Assembly (NCBI GenBank): GCA_002007465.1
Contig: LNAC01000018.1
Span: 7,492,913-7,556,912 of the forward strand
Length of the DNA stretch: 64,000 nucleotides
Origin: Ailurus styani
Taxonomy: Eukaryota > Chordata > Mammalia > Carnivora > Ailuridae
Direction of reading: 5' to 3'
The notes under the pieces were generated by a model. That model worked only from the letters and a program-made list of their open reading frames with translations. It had not been told where the DNA came from and did no database searches. Below are positions 23,975-36,170 of the stretch, piece by piece. Position numbers and translations under genes: made by a program. Position 1 is the first letter of the stretch, and the number at the start of each line of letters is the position of its first letter.

Positions 23975-24157
23975 TTTTTTTTTTAAGATTTTATTTATTT
24001 AATTGACACACAGAGAGAGATCACAAGTAGGCAGAGAGGCAGAGAGAGGAGGAAGCAGGCTCCCTGCCGAACAGAGAGCCCAGTTCGGGACTCGATCCCA
24101 GGACCCTGAGATCATGACCTGAGCCGAAGGCAGACCCACTGAGCCACCCAGGCGCCC
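23975..24157 (-). mobile_element. SINEC_Mv-type CAN-SINE, antisense, young
   Basis: The reverse complement carries the mustelid-type end: AGAGAGATCACAAGTAGGCA, then GAGGAGGAAGCAGGCTCCCT, and GAGCCACCCAGGCGCCCC at the tRNA end. The flanking 13-bp target duplication is perfect (CATATCCACTTTC at 23962-23974 and 24158-24170). This makes it one of the youngest insertions in the window. Confidence 0.95.
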
Positions 24158-24734
24158 CATATCCACTTTCCATTTCACAAAGTACTTCAGGTTCTATTCC
24201 ATATATTCTACCTCTTGCTCTCAATTTCTACCCATCTCGCTGAAAGTTATATGCCCTAATCCCATTCCTAGCCCTTGTTTATCCTGGTCTTAGCTGGCAG
24301 AGGGCAGGAAAATTTTCAACAGGGAGTTCTCACTTTATCCCTAAACTTGGAAATGCCTTTTCCTTGTAAGAAGCTTTCCTAAGACTGGTTTCAGAACTGT
24401 TACACTTAAGGTCAGTGGGCAGGGCCACATGCTGTTCCTTGCTCATGAATGCTCTGGGGAGAAAGAAAGATCCAAAGCTTTCTTAACTACTTATCTGTGT
24501 CATAGGACAAAAAGGAGGGAAAACAAAACAAAACAAAACACAAAACAGGAGCAGCTTGTAATTCCTACCACGTGCCACAATATATCACGTTCATCTCTAT
24601 TCTTGGGTCCTAGGAGGGTAATTGTATAAAGAAATGAATGACTAGATAAATGACTGGAAATAACAGGATGAACAACATCCTGTCTTCCAGGAGTTCAGTT
24701 GTCTAGCTGGGAGACTGAGAGGGCATCACACAGT

Positions 24735-24860
24735 ATAATCCCAAGTGCGCTGAAAGAAACTTGGGCTTAGAAGCCCAGTCACACAGCTGGGAGGTGGTGA
24801 AGTCTGCCTTTGGACACAGGTCTTCTGAGTCCACATCGGCACGCTCTCCCTTACTCTCCT
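24735..24860 (-). repeat. probable MIR/L2-type fragment, antisense
   Basis: AGTCACACAGCTGGGAGGTG, followed by GGACACAGGTCTTCTGAGTC, resembles the cacacagctagtaagtgg ... cccaggtctgtctgactc segment common to MIR and related elements. Confidence 0.4.
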
Positions 24861-26084
24861 TGCTTCTCGGTATCAGATGTGAACAGCTTCCGGGAACAGA
24901 CAGGGAGGAGGGCTAAGCTGGGGGTGGGGTGCCCTGGGACGGCATCAGAGAAGGCAGCATCTGAGACACGCTTGAAGGAGGAGCTCAGCTGACAGGCTCT
25001 AAGGGGCCCCTCGTCACTTGTTCAGCTGTCTGAGATCATCTGCTTAGAAGCTACTCCCCACTTACCGGAATTGAATGAGCATGGGGGTGGGAGGGGGGAG
25101 TATAGGACAAGGTCTTTTCAAATGATTGTCTTTTTCCCTCTTCCCTGTATAACATATCCTTAGCTACTAGGGCTGGGAAGGAAGGGACCAAAGCCTAGGC
25201 TATGTAAAAAATAGGAATAGTTTTCTTTTTTCCAAGTGAAAAGAGTATGCAGTGGGGACAAGCAGAAGTTCCTGATAATTTTATCATGTCTATGGAAATA
25301 AGACTCTTGGAGAATCATCCACAAAATCCCCCATGGGGCCTGAACCTCTGCCATGTAATGATTTTTTCCTTCTTAAGGGAATAAAGGTTAACCAAGTGTA
25401 GCCTTTTTTCTAAATAAGGTCACACAGTCCTTCCCCAGTCACATATCTCCTCTGAGAATTAACACGTATAAATCCCCTGCTTGAATGGACATCTACCTAA
25501 TCTACTTCTGGAGAGGCTGGGGCTTTTGTTTAAAACCCCAAGACCCTACCAGCTGAGGTCCAGCCTTAAGTGGCTGTTGCAGTAAAATTTCACCAAGGGC
25601 CCAAAGTCACCCCTGAGCGAAAGACCATAGGGCCAGGGTGCCCCCTTGGCTGTGCTCACCCCAACTCCAAGGGGACACACCAAGGGTCCTGGAACCCTTG
25701 GGATAATTCAGGATGCTAAAAGCACCAAGGACGAAACTGCACATGAAGCCTCTTGGCACTTCTCCTGTCCTTTGGCCTCAATTTTAATTCTTAGAAATAA
25801 AGGAATCCCAGTATCGCCGAGAGAGAGGAGAGGCTGCACCCCTGATTTAGACAGAAAAACAACAGGATCCTCCATTCTTTTAGACATGAAGGTTGTGTTT
25901 ACTTACACCAGACCTTTTGCCTGTCCTGGGTTGGACCAGATCATACGGACAATAAAAGGGGCAGTGGTTCTGTAGATCTGGGTTACTTTTTTTGGTGAGG
26001 CATGCCTAGAACAGATTCACTCCTGACAATACCCTGCTCAAACATCATAGTGAGGGAGGGTGTGGGCCAGGGGCGGGGGAGCAG
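24861..26084. other. unassigned DNA
   Basis: No exon or repeat is recognised. A G-rich string lies at about 25083-25099. Confidence 0.35.
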
Positions 26085-26340
26085 ACAGCACCTTATTGCG
26101 TATTAGGAGCCAGGTATGGTACTGAGTGTTTCACCTGCATGATCTTGTTTAATGCCCTTCTCACAACAATCCTATAAGGTTGGTTAGGTTCCCAGCATCT
26201 CACAGGTGAGCAAACAAGTTCCAGAGTTTTGTAACTGGCCTGTACTCGCAAAGCCATTAGATGGTATAGGCAAGACCTGAACCCAGAGCTGTAGGACAAC
26301 TGTTGGGCAGCACGGCTTCTGATACGATTTAAGGTTCTAA
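26085..26340 (-). repeat. MIR fragment, antisense
   Basis: The motifs in order are AGCCAGGTATGGTACTGAGT, GATCTTGTTTAATGCCCTTC, ACAACAATCCTATAAGGTTG, CATCTCACAGGTGAGCAAAC and AAGACCTGAACCCAGAGCTG. This is a well-preserved antisense MIR. Confidence 0.8.
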
Positions 26341-26894
26341 GATGAAAGTTTACTGTTTGCTGAGTTACCAGTGCAGCAGCTGGCCAGCAGCTGCTCGGGG
26401 ACCATACTTCCCAGATCATAATTTATGCCCATTATCTGGCTTTCCAGCTATGAACTACAAACAGCCTGCTCCAGGTCCCAAAGAAGGCAGAAGGGAACAC
26501 AAATCACATGCTAGTAAGTTTTTTCCAGATTTCCAATCAGTCAACCTCTTACAAGCAGGCCACACGAACACCCCAAGTTCTCCAACATAATATAGTGGGA
26601 AGGTGGCCAGAACATCGTCCTGGGCTCTTAGACTCGTTTGGAAGCACGACCTCAAATACCTTCCCAAGGTCATTAGAGCCGTCAGAATTTATGAAGTTCC
26701 CTGATCACAAGAACTCCACGATAACAGAAGGCAGTTATTTGGATTAGATTAATACAAAATAAAACCTTATTTGTACATTTTCATTTATGAATTTCAGTGT
26801 TTGGAAAGTTTTAAGCTATGGGGGTGGGGGTGGAGGGGAATGTTCTTTAAAAAAAATCACAAAAGGAAACTTACATATTAAGCAATTATTTTTA

Positions 26895-27010
26895 AAACAG
26901 AAGATCTCTCCAGATGGCAGTATTATGGGGTAGTTTTTGTTTTCTTTTACCAATGCAAATTTTCTATTCTATCTATAATACCATGTATTACTCACATAGT
27001 AAGCAAAAGT
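26895..27010 (+). repeat. possible old L1 3'-end fragment
   Basis: GGCAGTATTATGGGGTAGTT, TTTGTTTTCTTTTACCAATG, AATTTTCTATTCTATCTATA and CATGTATTACTCACATAG resemble the 3' region of old L1M elements (gggtggtgggattatgggtg ... gagcatgtattacttt). Confidence 0.4.
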
Positions 27011-27799
27011 TCTAAGATACATCTGAGTAACAGGCTGCTCATAAAAGGACTGTGTTAAGCATTTGGGATGTTACTAAAATATATACATACCCACCAGAAA
27101 TTGAGAGGAAAACAAGTTCCCCACCAGTGCAGCCTTCCCTTTTCCCCCAGTTCTCAAAGGCCAGTTACTTGCTTGTTTTTCCTTAATGAAATGAGGCTGC
27201 ATCCAGCTTCAAGTACATTCCTGAATAAGGCAAAGAACAGAGGAAATGCGCTTCACTGAAGACACCTCTTTCTAGCAGAAAGGAGTAGCAAGGGTTGGTT
27301 CCCACGGTTCTTAAGCCTCCAAGGACCACAGAGTTAGAGCAGAGGATGGTAAGGACCCCAAAGGAATCTGACAATCTGCAAGTTGGGACAGCCAGCAACC
27401 TCAGCCCATCTGTTACAAGGCCACTGTTCTCTCACTGTGAAAGCCTGAGATCCTGGATTTGTCAGTGTGGCATACACGCATCACAGAGCCAATTATATTA
27501 ACTCTATTTTCTATATTCTTGATACTCTGACATTTGGGGGCCTTCCAGACCCAGGGAGAGACTGCCCCTCCCAGGGAATTCTTAGAGACAGCAAAGGGCT
27601 CAGCCAGGAAAATGCCCTTCCTAGGCAAGCAGCCAATCCAGAGTCTGTACCCTCAATCCCTGCCATCCCCTTTGTCCAATTCTCAGACACCAAGCCCCAC
27701 TTCCCTTGCCCTAAATCACCCCAGGGCCAGGCACCAGGGACCAAGCCCCCACCCCTAGAGCCCAAACCCTGCTAGGATTACTCAAATTAGCCAAACCTC

Positions 27800-27848
27800 T
27801 TTTTTTTTTTTTTTACTTTTTTTTTTTAATACTGTATTTATTTTTATT

Positions 27849-27887
<39 letters not shown>

Positions 27888-28007
27888 CAGAGGGAGAAGC
27901 AGGCTCCCTGCTAAGCAGGGAGCCCGATGCAGAACTCAATCCCAGGATTCCAGGATCATGACCCAAGCTAAAGGCAGACACCCAACCGCCAGAGCCACCC
28001 AGATACC
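27800..28007 (-). mobile_element. CAN-SINE, antisense, with (GA)n
   Basis: The element runs from a T-rich tail through (GA)15 at 27852-27882, AGGCTCCCTGCTAAGCAGGG and GGATCATGACCCAAGCTAAA to AGAGCCACCCAGATACC. A probable target duplication is CAAATTAGCCAAACCT (27783-27798) and CAAACTAGCCAATCCT (28008-28023), 2 mismatches in 16. Confidence 0.93.
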
Positions 28008-28743
28008 CAAACTAGCCAATCCTTAACTCTTTCCCCTGCCCTTTTTTATGGAAACCTCAGTAAAGGGTTTCTCCTCACTCCTTCCTCCCCTGATGGTTCC
28101 TATGTAGCCTGCTCACCCTGTCTTGGGAAGTCTAAGTAATTATCATACTTCAGCAACCTTGGCCTCTCCATTTTGTCTTTTTTTCTATAGTTTATGACCC
28201 GGGCACATAACTACCAACCCTGAACAACCAGAAAACACTCTGAAGCACTAAGTCAATACCCAGTACTGGGCCCATGTGTGTGAAGTCACAAGAGAGCAAT
28301 CTCTGAGTCCAGAACCCTCTTGGTTATTGGATATACCGTGGCAATTTTATATTCTGCCTGAAGCCATGGTCCTATCCGCATAGTGCAAGTACAGGGCTTC
28401 CAGAGACCGACTCAGAGATGGTCAAATGAGATAGGACATGGCAGGGGCAACCACCCTTGTCCCCCGAGAGAAAGCTACTATTTTGGCTCAGCAGAGAAGT
28501 CTGAGTCACAAGGAAAAGGTAAATGATAGGTATCTCCTCCTACTTCTCAAAGTGGGAAAGTATAAAATAGACTTCAGTCATTTACAAGAAAAACAGTTTG
28601 CCTGTTTTCAGGGGGAACTTCAATTATTTGCAACATTTGCTCATTCCGAATTCCTCCTTGCCAGACAACACCCAAGTAAAAGAGGTACTGCTCCATTTTC
28701 ATTGGGTTACTTTTCGTTCACCCTGCTCTTCTCAATACTTTTT

Positions 28744-28746
<3 letters not shown>

Positions 28747-28780
<34 letters not shown>
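28747..28780. repeat. (GT)17 microsatellite
   Basis: This is an uninterrupted GT tract of about 34 bases. Confidence 0.97.
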
Positions 28781-28782
<2 letters not shown>

Positions 28783-28910
28783 TTCCCGAACATCTTACTC
28801 CTATTCCATCAACCTCAGCTTCCCTTCCCACCCAAGCTCAGCACCAGATCATAAGTACTTAGTATTTCTGTATTTGGCACAGAAGAATTGCTGTTAAGAA
28901 AAAAAAAAGG

Positions 28911-29107
28911 GGGGGGCGCCTGGGTGGCTCAGTGGGTTGAAGCCTCTGCCTTCGGGTCAGGTCATGATCTCAGGGTCCTGGGATCGAGGCCCGCATCGGG
29001 CTCTCTGCTCAGCAGGGAGCCTGCTTCCTCCTCTCTCTCTCTGCCTGCCTCTCTACCTACTTGTAATCTCTCTCTGTCAAATAAATAAATAATCTTTAAA
29101 AAAATAA
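28911..29107 (+). mobile_element. SINEC_Mv-type CAN-SINE, young
   Basis: This is the clearest mustelid-type copy. It starts GGGGCGCCTGGGTGGCTCAG, has CCCGCATCGGGCTCTCTGCT and CAGCAGGGAGCCTGCTTCCT, then GCCTGCCTCTCTACCTACTT, and a GTCAAATAAATAAATAATCT tail. Retained CpGs such as GGCGCC suggest a young age. Confidence 0.96.
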
Positions 29108-30580
29108 AAGAATAAAGAATAAAAAGTGACATGCACTTGACCTAGGTTCCCACACCCCCCCCCCGCGATGCAAAAAACTCCAAAGGTAGAAAAGCAAATA
29201 AAATACTTAAAAGTAAAGAATATCCACAGCCCTGAGAAGCATTTGCTGATACCAAGGCACAGGAGAAGGAATTAAATTATTAATGTCTTTTTGGGGAAGA
29301 TGGAATGTCTCCACATCTAGTTTTCCTAAGGCTGCCTGTAATTTTTACTCCAATTCAGGCACAAGCAAACCTCTGGGAATATATGCCCAGGCCTATTTCA
29401 TTCTCCAAGCAGCTGTCTTTGGTATGTGCCGAGGGCCTGCTGTCACTGCTGATTCTTCTGAGGACATTGACAAACGTGTCCCAAGTCACGCAGGGATAAC
29501 CCCCCACAAATAAGCACAGGCATTACAACTGTTCAGATGTTAAAAAAAAAAAATGGGGGAAACAAATGAACCCATAAATCAATTAAATCTTAGCAAATGT
29601 CCCTTTAATTTAAAGCCCTTGACCTCAAGAATACTGCCCAAGTCCCATTCCTCTGTGTTCTTCCACTTTTTTTTTTTAAACAGTCTACGAAGATCATCAG
29701 GGCATAGAAGTATTCTTGCTCCTTTATTAACAAAGAGTACCGTTTTCCCTATTAATCCTACAGTGGATTGCATGCAGTTATTTTGTTTCTGTAGCAACAA
29801 GTGGGAACAACAGCTCTAGGGGTCAACAAGGTCGAATGTCCAACAGATGTTGGTCCAACAAATGTCCAACAAAAAACAATGAAACTGGAAGAAGTTTGAG
29901 AAGCACTAATCCAGGATAAAACCTGCCCAAAAATCAAACTGGAAGTTTCCAGAGCTCTGAGAAGCATATCCTTCCCACGCAGCAGCCTCCACAGTCCTGA
30001 GAGTCACATTTATGAAGGGAACCGTCATCAGTGTAAGAGCAATCATCATGGGACTTACCAATCTGAAATGATAACAACTTGTAAGCTGACCAAGCTGCAT
30101 TAGGCCAGCCTGCCATCAGGGTCTCAAGAGAAGAGCTCCATGGGCAAGGAATGCAGTGGCAGCACCTGGATCTTCCTCTTTAGCATTGCCATACCTGTCA
30201 AGTGTGCAAGAGGAAGAGAGTTCTGGGTCCTAATGGCTCTTTCTGCTCCTAGGTAATTCAGAGTCAGCCCGGACAGTCAGATGCCATCAGAGGGAACCCA
30301 CCGTTCTCACCACAATCGTGCCTCCACCTCTGCATTGGACCTCACTCTTAATATAAGGACAGCGATGATCCTGTTCTAACCTCAGGCAATTTCTTCCTCA
30401 CAATGAGCTGTGGACTCTGAGGATATCAGCCCTTCAAACTCCATTCAAGCACACACCTTGCAGGGAAAAGGGGTGCCCACTTCAGGAAAATCCCATGTGT
30501 GAAAAGCACTTGAAACCTTGACATAATTTTAAAGAAGAAGGTTCTCTTTCAATGCCCAGCTTCAAGGGCTCACGTCCTCT
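29108..30580. other. unassigned DNA
   Basis: A C10 run lies just 3' of the SINE at about 29155-29164. Poly-A tracts occur near 29541-29552. There is no exon or clear repeat. A donor-like GTAAGTCCC on the minus strand near 30055 has no partner acceptor that I can see. Confidence 0.35.
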
Positions 30581-30599
30581 AGAACACAGATTCAATCAC

Positions 30600-31240
30600 A
30601 CCAGTTCAACACCACATCAACCATAGGAGCTGAGCTACCATGACCAGTATTGGGACAAAAGGACATCACGTGCCTCCCGATGTGATGTACTAAGAGGCAA
30701 AGCATCACTTATACAGCCTTCCTGACAAAAATACATGTCATCATGAGAGTAAGGAGTTACACAAACCTAAATTGCTACAAAAATAATGTGCCCACATTCT
30801 TGAAAAATGTCACCATCGTGAAAGGAAAAAAAAAAAAGGCAGAGAAGCTGCTCCCAACCAAGAGACTACAGAGACATTACAACGACACATAGTCCGCAGA
30901 ATCCTGGGTTGAACCCTAGGTTGAAGGGAAGAATTGCTGCGAAGGACGTTATTGTGGTAAGTGACAAGAGTTAGATATGAATTGTATATTTGGTAATGGT
31001 AGATCAATGTTATATAGGTCCTCTTTTCACAAACTGGACTGGTTATGAAAAGAAAGGCTCATGTTCATAGGGAAAGCATGAATGGTACAATGTAACTTTC
31101 AAATGGCTCAGAAAATACAAGTGATGACAACAATAACGCAAATGCAGCAAATGATTTGTAATTGATCATTTACATTTAAGCTACATGAGAATTTTCTGTA
31201 TGCTTGCAACTTTTCTCAGTTTGAAGTTATTTCAAAGAAC
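30600..31240 (+). repeat. possible ancient LINE (L1M/HAL1-like) 3' fragment
   Basis: TTTCAAATGGCTCAGAAAAT, GCAACTTTTCTCAGTTTGAA and GTTATTTCAAAG near the right end resemble old L1-type 3' ends. The left part has a TCACGTGCCTCCCGATGTGA motif seen in some such elements. The divergence is high and the call is tentative. Confidence 0.35.
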
Positions 31241-31249
31241 AAGTCTTTT

Positions 31250-32134
31250 AAAATGACACAAATTCACGTTGCAAAGCGTTTCCGCGGCAACATCTGTGAA
31301 CTAAGGCAAGGCCCTCTCCCCATACTCTATCTGTCACCATCTACTCGCCCACAGAACCAAGTGACTGTGCCCCTCTTCCACCTCCAGGCCAACTGGACAC
31401 TTGGCTCCAGCTTAACCATTTAGAGGCATTTCCTAGGAATCAGAAATTGAGATACAAGGAGTGAGCCAGGAAGCTGTGTGGTGGTGAGCAAAACAGAAAG
31501 ATCTTCAAGTGTGAGGTCTCCAGAGGAAGTGTAGGCAGAGAGATGATCTCGTTTTGATATGTACAGAGGGGCTGAAACCACACAGAAATATCCCAGAGCT
31601 GCTTCTCAAAGAGCAAGCACAAGTGAGCAGGTACTCGGTGGTCCCCGGTGCTCTCCCAGGTACACAGTAAATGCTCAATAAAGCTCAGCTGCTGCAAAGC
31701 AGCTACACTGAATGCCACAAGACCCACCCCCTGCATGTAAGCTAGCTCACTTGTGTCTATGCCTTGGCACAAGAAGCCTTGACAACAGACTTCCATCAAT
31801 GCAATGGGATCACAATCAGCCTATAGTCTTCCACAAACAAGGCAGAACTCGTACTGCACCCACTCTCATGCCTCTGCCCCTTTTCCCCCATTAGGAGGGG
31901 ATGGCTCTTTTTCTCCTCAGGCCCACCGCCTCTTACCCAGGGACAAACTGGCTGTAATGCACGGTATAGCCTGTGACAGGAACCACCCCACCTCCACCAG
32001 GCATCACACAGGGCAGCAAACAGCAAGGACAAGACTTGGGCCCTGAGCAGTCAGAACACCTGGATCCTTGGGCCTACTCCAGCCACTAACCTGTCAAGCC
32101 TAGGAAACCACCACATTTGTTAGACCCTGTGGCA
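31250..32134. other. unassigned DNA with minor MIR/L2 remnant
   Basis: GTACACAGTAAATGCTCAATAA at about 31659-31680 resembles a MIR or L2 3' tail. Nothing else is recognised. Confidence 0.35.
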
Positions 32135-32613
32135 GATCCCTGGGGTAGATGGAATGGCTCCCCCCACCTCAAGTGGTCTATATTGTCATCTGCGGGACCT
32201 GTGACAATGTCCCATCCCAAGGCACAGTTGACTTCGCAGATATGCTTAAGGACCTTGAGCTGGGGAAATTTTCCTAGATGATCCCGGTGGTCTCAGTGGA
32301 ATGAATAAGGTCCTCAAAAGCAGAGAATGTTTCTCAGCTGTGGTCAGAGAGAGATTCCTGGTAGCTGCATTTGAAGATGGGGCAACAGGGTCACCAGCCA
32401 AGGAAAGCATGTGGCCTGGAGAAGCTAGAAGAGGCAAAGGAATGGATTCTCCCTACACCTCCCCGAGGAATACAGCCCTGCCCACACCTTAATTTTAGCC
32501 CAGTGAGACATGTAATTCTGTAGATTTGAAGTCTGGGAATACATTAGTGGTGTTTTAAGTCACTAAATCTGTGGTCCTCTGTGGCAGCAGCAGCAGTGGA
32601 AAACCGATACAGA
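32135..32613 (+). mobile_element. solo LTR of ERVL-MaLR class (MLT1-like)
   Basis: Toward the 3' side the wording follows MLT1-type LTRs: AAGGACCTTGAGCTGGGGAA, GAAGCTAGAAGAGGCAAAGG, CAGCCCTGCCCACACCTTAA, TTTTAGCCCAGTGAGACATG, GTTTTAAGTCACTAAATCTG and a GGAAAACCGATACAGA end. The 5' third is diverged. No internal retroviral region is attached. Confidence 0.75.
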
Positions 32614-35049
32614 CCTTTTTCCCTCATCTGGACAGGAGCGAGTTTTCCTCCTTTCTGTAAAATGGGATTAGTGGAGCCTGGAGACCACCTCTTGACCTCC
32701 CAGAAGCCCCTGGGGTGCCCCTGGGGAAAAAACCTGGCCCTGTAACAGGATTTCTAAAGGTAATTAATTCACAAAACCAATGACCTCCGTAACAGACTGG
32801 ATTTCCTTGATATCATCTGCTATTGTTTTGTACAATGTTTTGCCACCAGAGTTCTTTTTTCGGTAGTAAAAATAGAGTATGTCCCAAGTCACTAATTGGC
32901 AGATCCCAGTGGCCCAGAGTACTAGCATCCAGATTACTCCGATTCATCAGAAAGCTCTCTCCAGCCCCCCCAGCAGCCACTCCCACCCCGGAGGGCTTTA
33001 ACATGGCCTCTGATCCCATAGTGAAATCACCATGGCCTCCTTCCAGATTTCTGAGTCATCCTCACCACTGCAGGTCCAAGCAGCAGCAGCTGGACTGTGC
33101 ACTCCGAACAGCAAAGCCCAAGCCCAGGCCTGGAAATTCAGCAGCTGCACAGAGGTCACCGGCCCTCCCTCCTCCCACCTCATTACTTTCCCTCACATCT
33201 TCTCCATTCCACTGCCCCTTCGTCTCGTGGGAGCCATGCAGGTGGCCAAACCACACACTGCCAAATGCAATCCATGGGTGCAGCCATGCGCTCCGGCTGC
33301 AGAGCCGAGCTCCTGAGCTGAGTGCCTCCACTCTCAGAAAGGTGTCTGAGGGCATTTTTTATCGCAGAAGTATTTCGATTGAACCAAACATCTGGGGGAG
33401 ACAGCTACTGTCCTGAAAATGATGTGGTCTCCTGAGTCAGGCTGGTGCCAAGCCTCGTGGCCATTGTCAAGATGGATGTTTGAGCTTCCACTTCTTCATT
33501 CTACTGTCAGCTGCAGAGTGTGTACCCCCAAGGAGAGCAGTTCCCAGGGAAGGAGGTCCAGGCAGATCCAGGAGCAAAGAATGGTAATTGCTTTTGATGG
33601 TCTTCACTGCATCTACTCAAAACCGAAGCCCACCAAGTAAGCCACCCACGAGATCCATCTGGAGGCTGAGAACATCACTTTTTCAAGGCAAGAGTATGTC
33701 TACACCAATGACTTGCACTGGAAGTGGTTCTGGCCCCGAAGAAGTCTGCTTTAAGTGCAGGAATCGGCCAGACAGGGCACTGGATGCTATACAGCACAGA
33801 AAAGCCTGTTTTAGGGTGGGCAGATCAGCAAAACTCACCCCCCCCCCAGGGAACTTTCTCAGCCTTTCCTCATCCTGTCAGCATCCACTCCTGTTCAAGA
33901 GAAGATCTGCCACAGAGGCGGGCTGACTGACTCTGCCCCGGAGAAATGTGCTTCTGACAAGTGTCAGTCCTCCTGGGTGCCTGGGAGACCCCAGACAGAT
34001 AGCCCAGCATGGCTACCACAGGCATGTAAAGGAGTTTCCCCTTGAGCCAGAACAGAGGGGGAGGAACTGGACACGGGAGAGAGGCCAGGACCACCGTGGG
34101 CACCAAGGAGCAACCTCCAGCCTGACCCACTTCTTCCCTCTCAACCACGCCTGAACAGAAGTGGTCACTCCTGAGCATTTATCAACATTCCAGCACCAAT
34201 GGGTATAAACAAGAACAGGTGGGAGGCAGAGTAAAGGAGCCATCAGAGGGGACCAAGCAAGCTGGGAGGGCCTCCGTAAGGAGTCCTTGGAGGCTGAACT
34301 GCAGAACCAGCAGACAGCTTTGTAAACCCCAGCTGGTTACAGACCTTGTTCCAAGCCCTATGAACTCCCAGAGCTGGCATGACCGTATTTTGGAAGGCTT
34401 TTTGTATTTATGTGGCTTTCAAAAGGACAAAAAATTTTTAAGATCAACCTTCTGTGTTACTGAGGGCCTTCACGCCCTGGTTAGGAATACAAATTAAATC
34501 ATCTTTTCAAAGGTCAGTTCTTAAAAGCGGTCCATCTTTTGACCTTGAAATCCTAAAGCAATGCCCCTATGGTCTTCAAGGATGTATTATAAAAATGCTC
34601 ATCGCAATATTATCAAGTAAATAGTAAATGGGGAGACAGAGGGCAAGAAGCACGGCCAGCAAGCAGAAAGTGAAAGGTCACATATGTATTTTTTTTTATA
34701 TAAGGAAAGATGTTAACCATTAAGAAATATACAGTTGTTAAATTCAAGATAGAGTTTTTTAGCATGGAATCAATGTCTAGGACACATTTATTTTTTAAAG
34801 TGTTATGTGGAACATTATACTGTATTTTGTTCAAATAATGCTTTCTCACAATGGGGTACAATAAGGACTTTACATGGAGTCCTGACACCTTGAAAATTTT
34901 TCTTCTTCCCTCAATAAGCCAAGAGGGTTAACACTATCATCTGTTGTGTTTTGAACCAGTAAGGGTTCCGTCTGCAAGGAGGGAGAAGTCAAAGCTGGCA
35001 GATTCCATTCCTCATTCCTTTAAGCAGCCATCACTGCCTTTCTTTTCAG
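32614..35049. other. unassigned DNA upstream of the candidate exon
   Basis: This is moderately GC-rich sequence around 33.0-34.3 kb. It contains several overlapping open frames, including 197 codons at 32823-33416. None shows known domains or a phase-consistent exon structure. A short old L1-like segment may lie at about 34528-34625 (TGCTCATCGCAATATTATCA). Confidence 0.35.
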
Positions 35050-35133
35050 TAAAAAGAAACATGCCTCGGAGGGTCCCAAATGAGAACAAGAATTGTGATC
35101 AGATGTTGCCAGGGACCCCTAATTTCAGACAAG
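35050..35133 (+). CDS. candidate internal exon of an unidentified gene
   Basis: Seen directly: a strong acceptor (CTGCCTTTCTTTTCAG), an 84-bp body, then a near-consensus donor (AAG|GTAAGAA). Two of the three frames have stops (TAA at the first base, TGA at the eleventh codon of the next frame). The third is open and reads K-R-N, then MPRRVPNENKNCDQMLPGTP, ending NFRQ plus one base. The exon would enter after one base of a codon and leave after one base, so it is symmetric and could be skipped without a frameshift. The ATG at 35061 might instead be a start in a 5' exon. I do not recognise the peptide, and 84 bp of open frame is weak coding evidence. A non-coding RNA exon is equally possible. 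It lies in a 11.7-kb stretch with no CAN-SINE. Confidence 0.4.
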
Positions 35134-35949
35134 GTAAGAAACTGGTACTAAAATAAAGTCTGTTTGCTGCAGGCAAAATCATTCCACACCCAATCCCAAT
35201 CCCAACCCCAACCCCAGATGCTCTGTAAGCAATGCTGGCTGTAGGGGCGGGGCATTTTGAATGGCAGACACTGACAGAATCCTGTTTTGAAGCAGAGGCA
35301 GGAAGGATGGCAAGTAAGTAGCAGAGTAGTGTTTAACACTACATTTGAAGAGAGGAAAAGCCCCTTTCTCTCTCCTATAGCATCCTAAAATTTGTCACAT
35401 TGTGATATAAAAAAAAAAGACAGTCTGGTACAAAGAGGGCTACCAGTCCTAAATCTGACATGCAACACAGGCCCAGGAAACTATAATCCTTAAGCAGGGG
35501 TCATCAATAGAAGTATCAATACGAAGGATCAGCAGGTCCCTTTTTAGTCATCTTTCCCTTCCTTTTCTTCTCTTCAAATAACAGATTGTAAGTTACTACT
35601 GTAACTTTGCAAAGTAAAAGGACCTTTAAAAAAAATACAAACCTGTTGAAGCAAAGAATGTTTTTTTAAGACACTTCTGCAGCATCTTCTGCCCCATTCG
35701 CTCTCTCCCATTACCACAAATAATTGCAGACCCCATACAGGAGATCTTCTGAAGTCCACGAAAGGCAAGGAAATGCCTACCATCATGTTTACTTCTGGAG
35801 GCTTAAAATTACCAGGGACCAATGTGACCACTGTTACCACTCCACTGTTGGCTCACGGATTCCTGAGCAGTGCCTATTAATTCATTGCTCTTCAGATAAC
35901 ATTACTTTAGATAAGCAAATGGAAGAAGGAAATTACTTTGTGGGGTTTG
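35134..35949. other. unassigned DNA downstream of the candidate exon
   Basis: The short repetitive CCCAATCCCAATCCCAACCC string lies at about 35190-35215. I see no further exon with both splice sites. Confidence 0.35.
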
Positions 35950-36170
35950 TTTAACACGTGTTTATGGAGCTCAAGGCTGAGCTCCGGGCCCTGGGATACA
36001 AGGATGGACAAAGCATTATCCCAGTCCTCAAGGGGCTCATTTCTACAAAGAAATTGGCCCCAAACAAAAGGAAAGAGCTCAGCCAGAGGGAATGCAGCCA
36101 GAAACAGGTGGAAAAGGACACTTCAGCAAGCCCTCGAATTGAGCGGCTGGGATGTGTACATAGTGCTGTA
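35950..36170 (-). repeat. L2 3'-end fragment, antisense
   Basis: GGGCCCTGGGATACAAGGAT, GGACAAAGCATTATCCCAGT and CCTCAAGGGGCTCATTTCTA match L2 in reverse complement. Confidence 0.6.

Noticed and set aside
32823..33416. 197-codon plus-strand open frame
   Set aside because: Low-complexity S/P/R content, overlapped by open frames in several other phases, no known motif.
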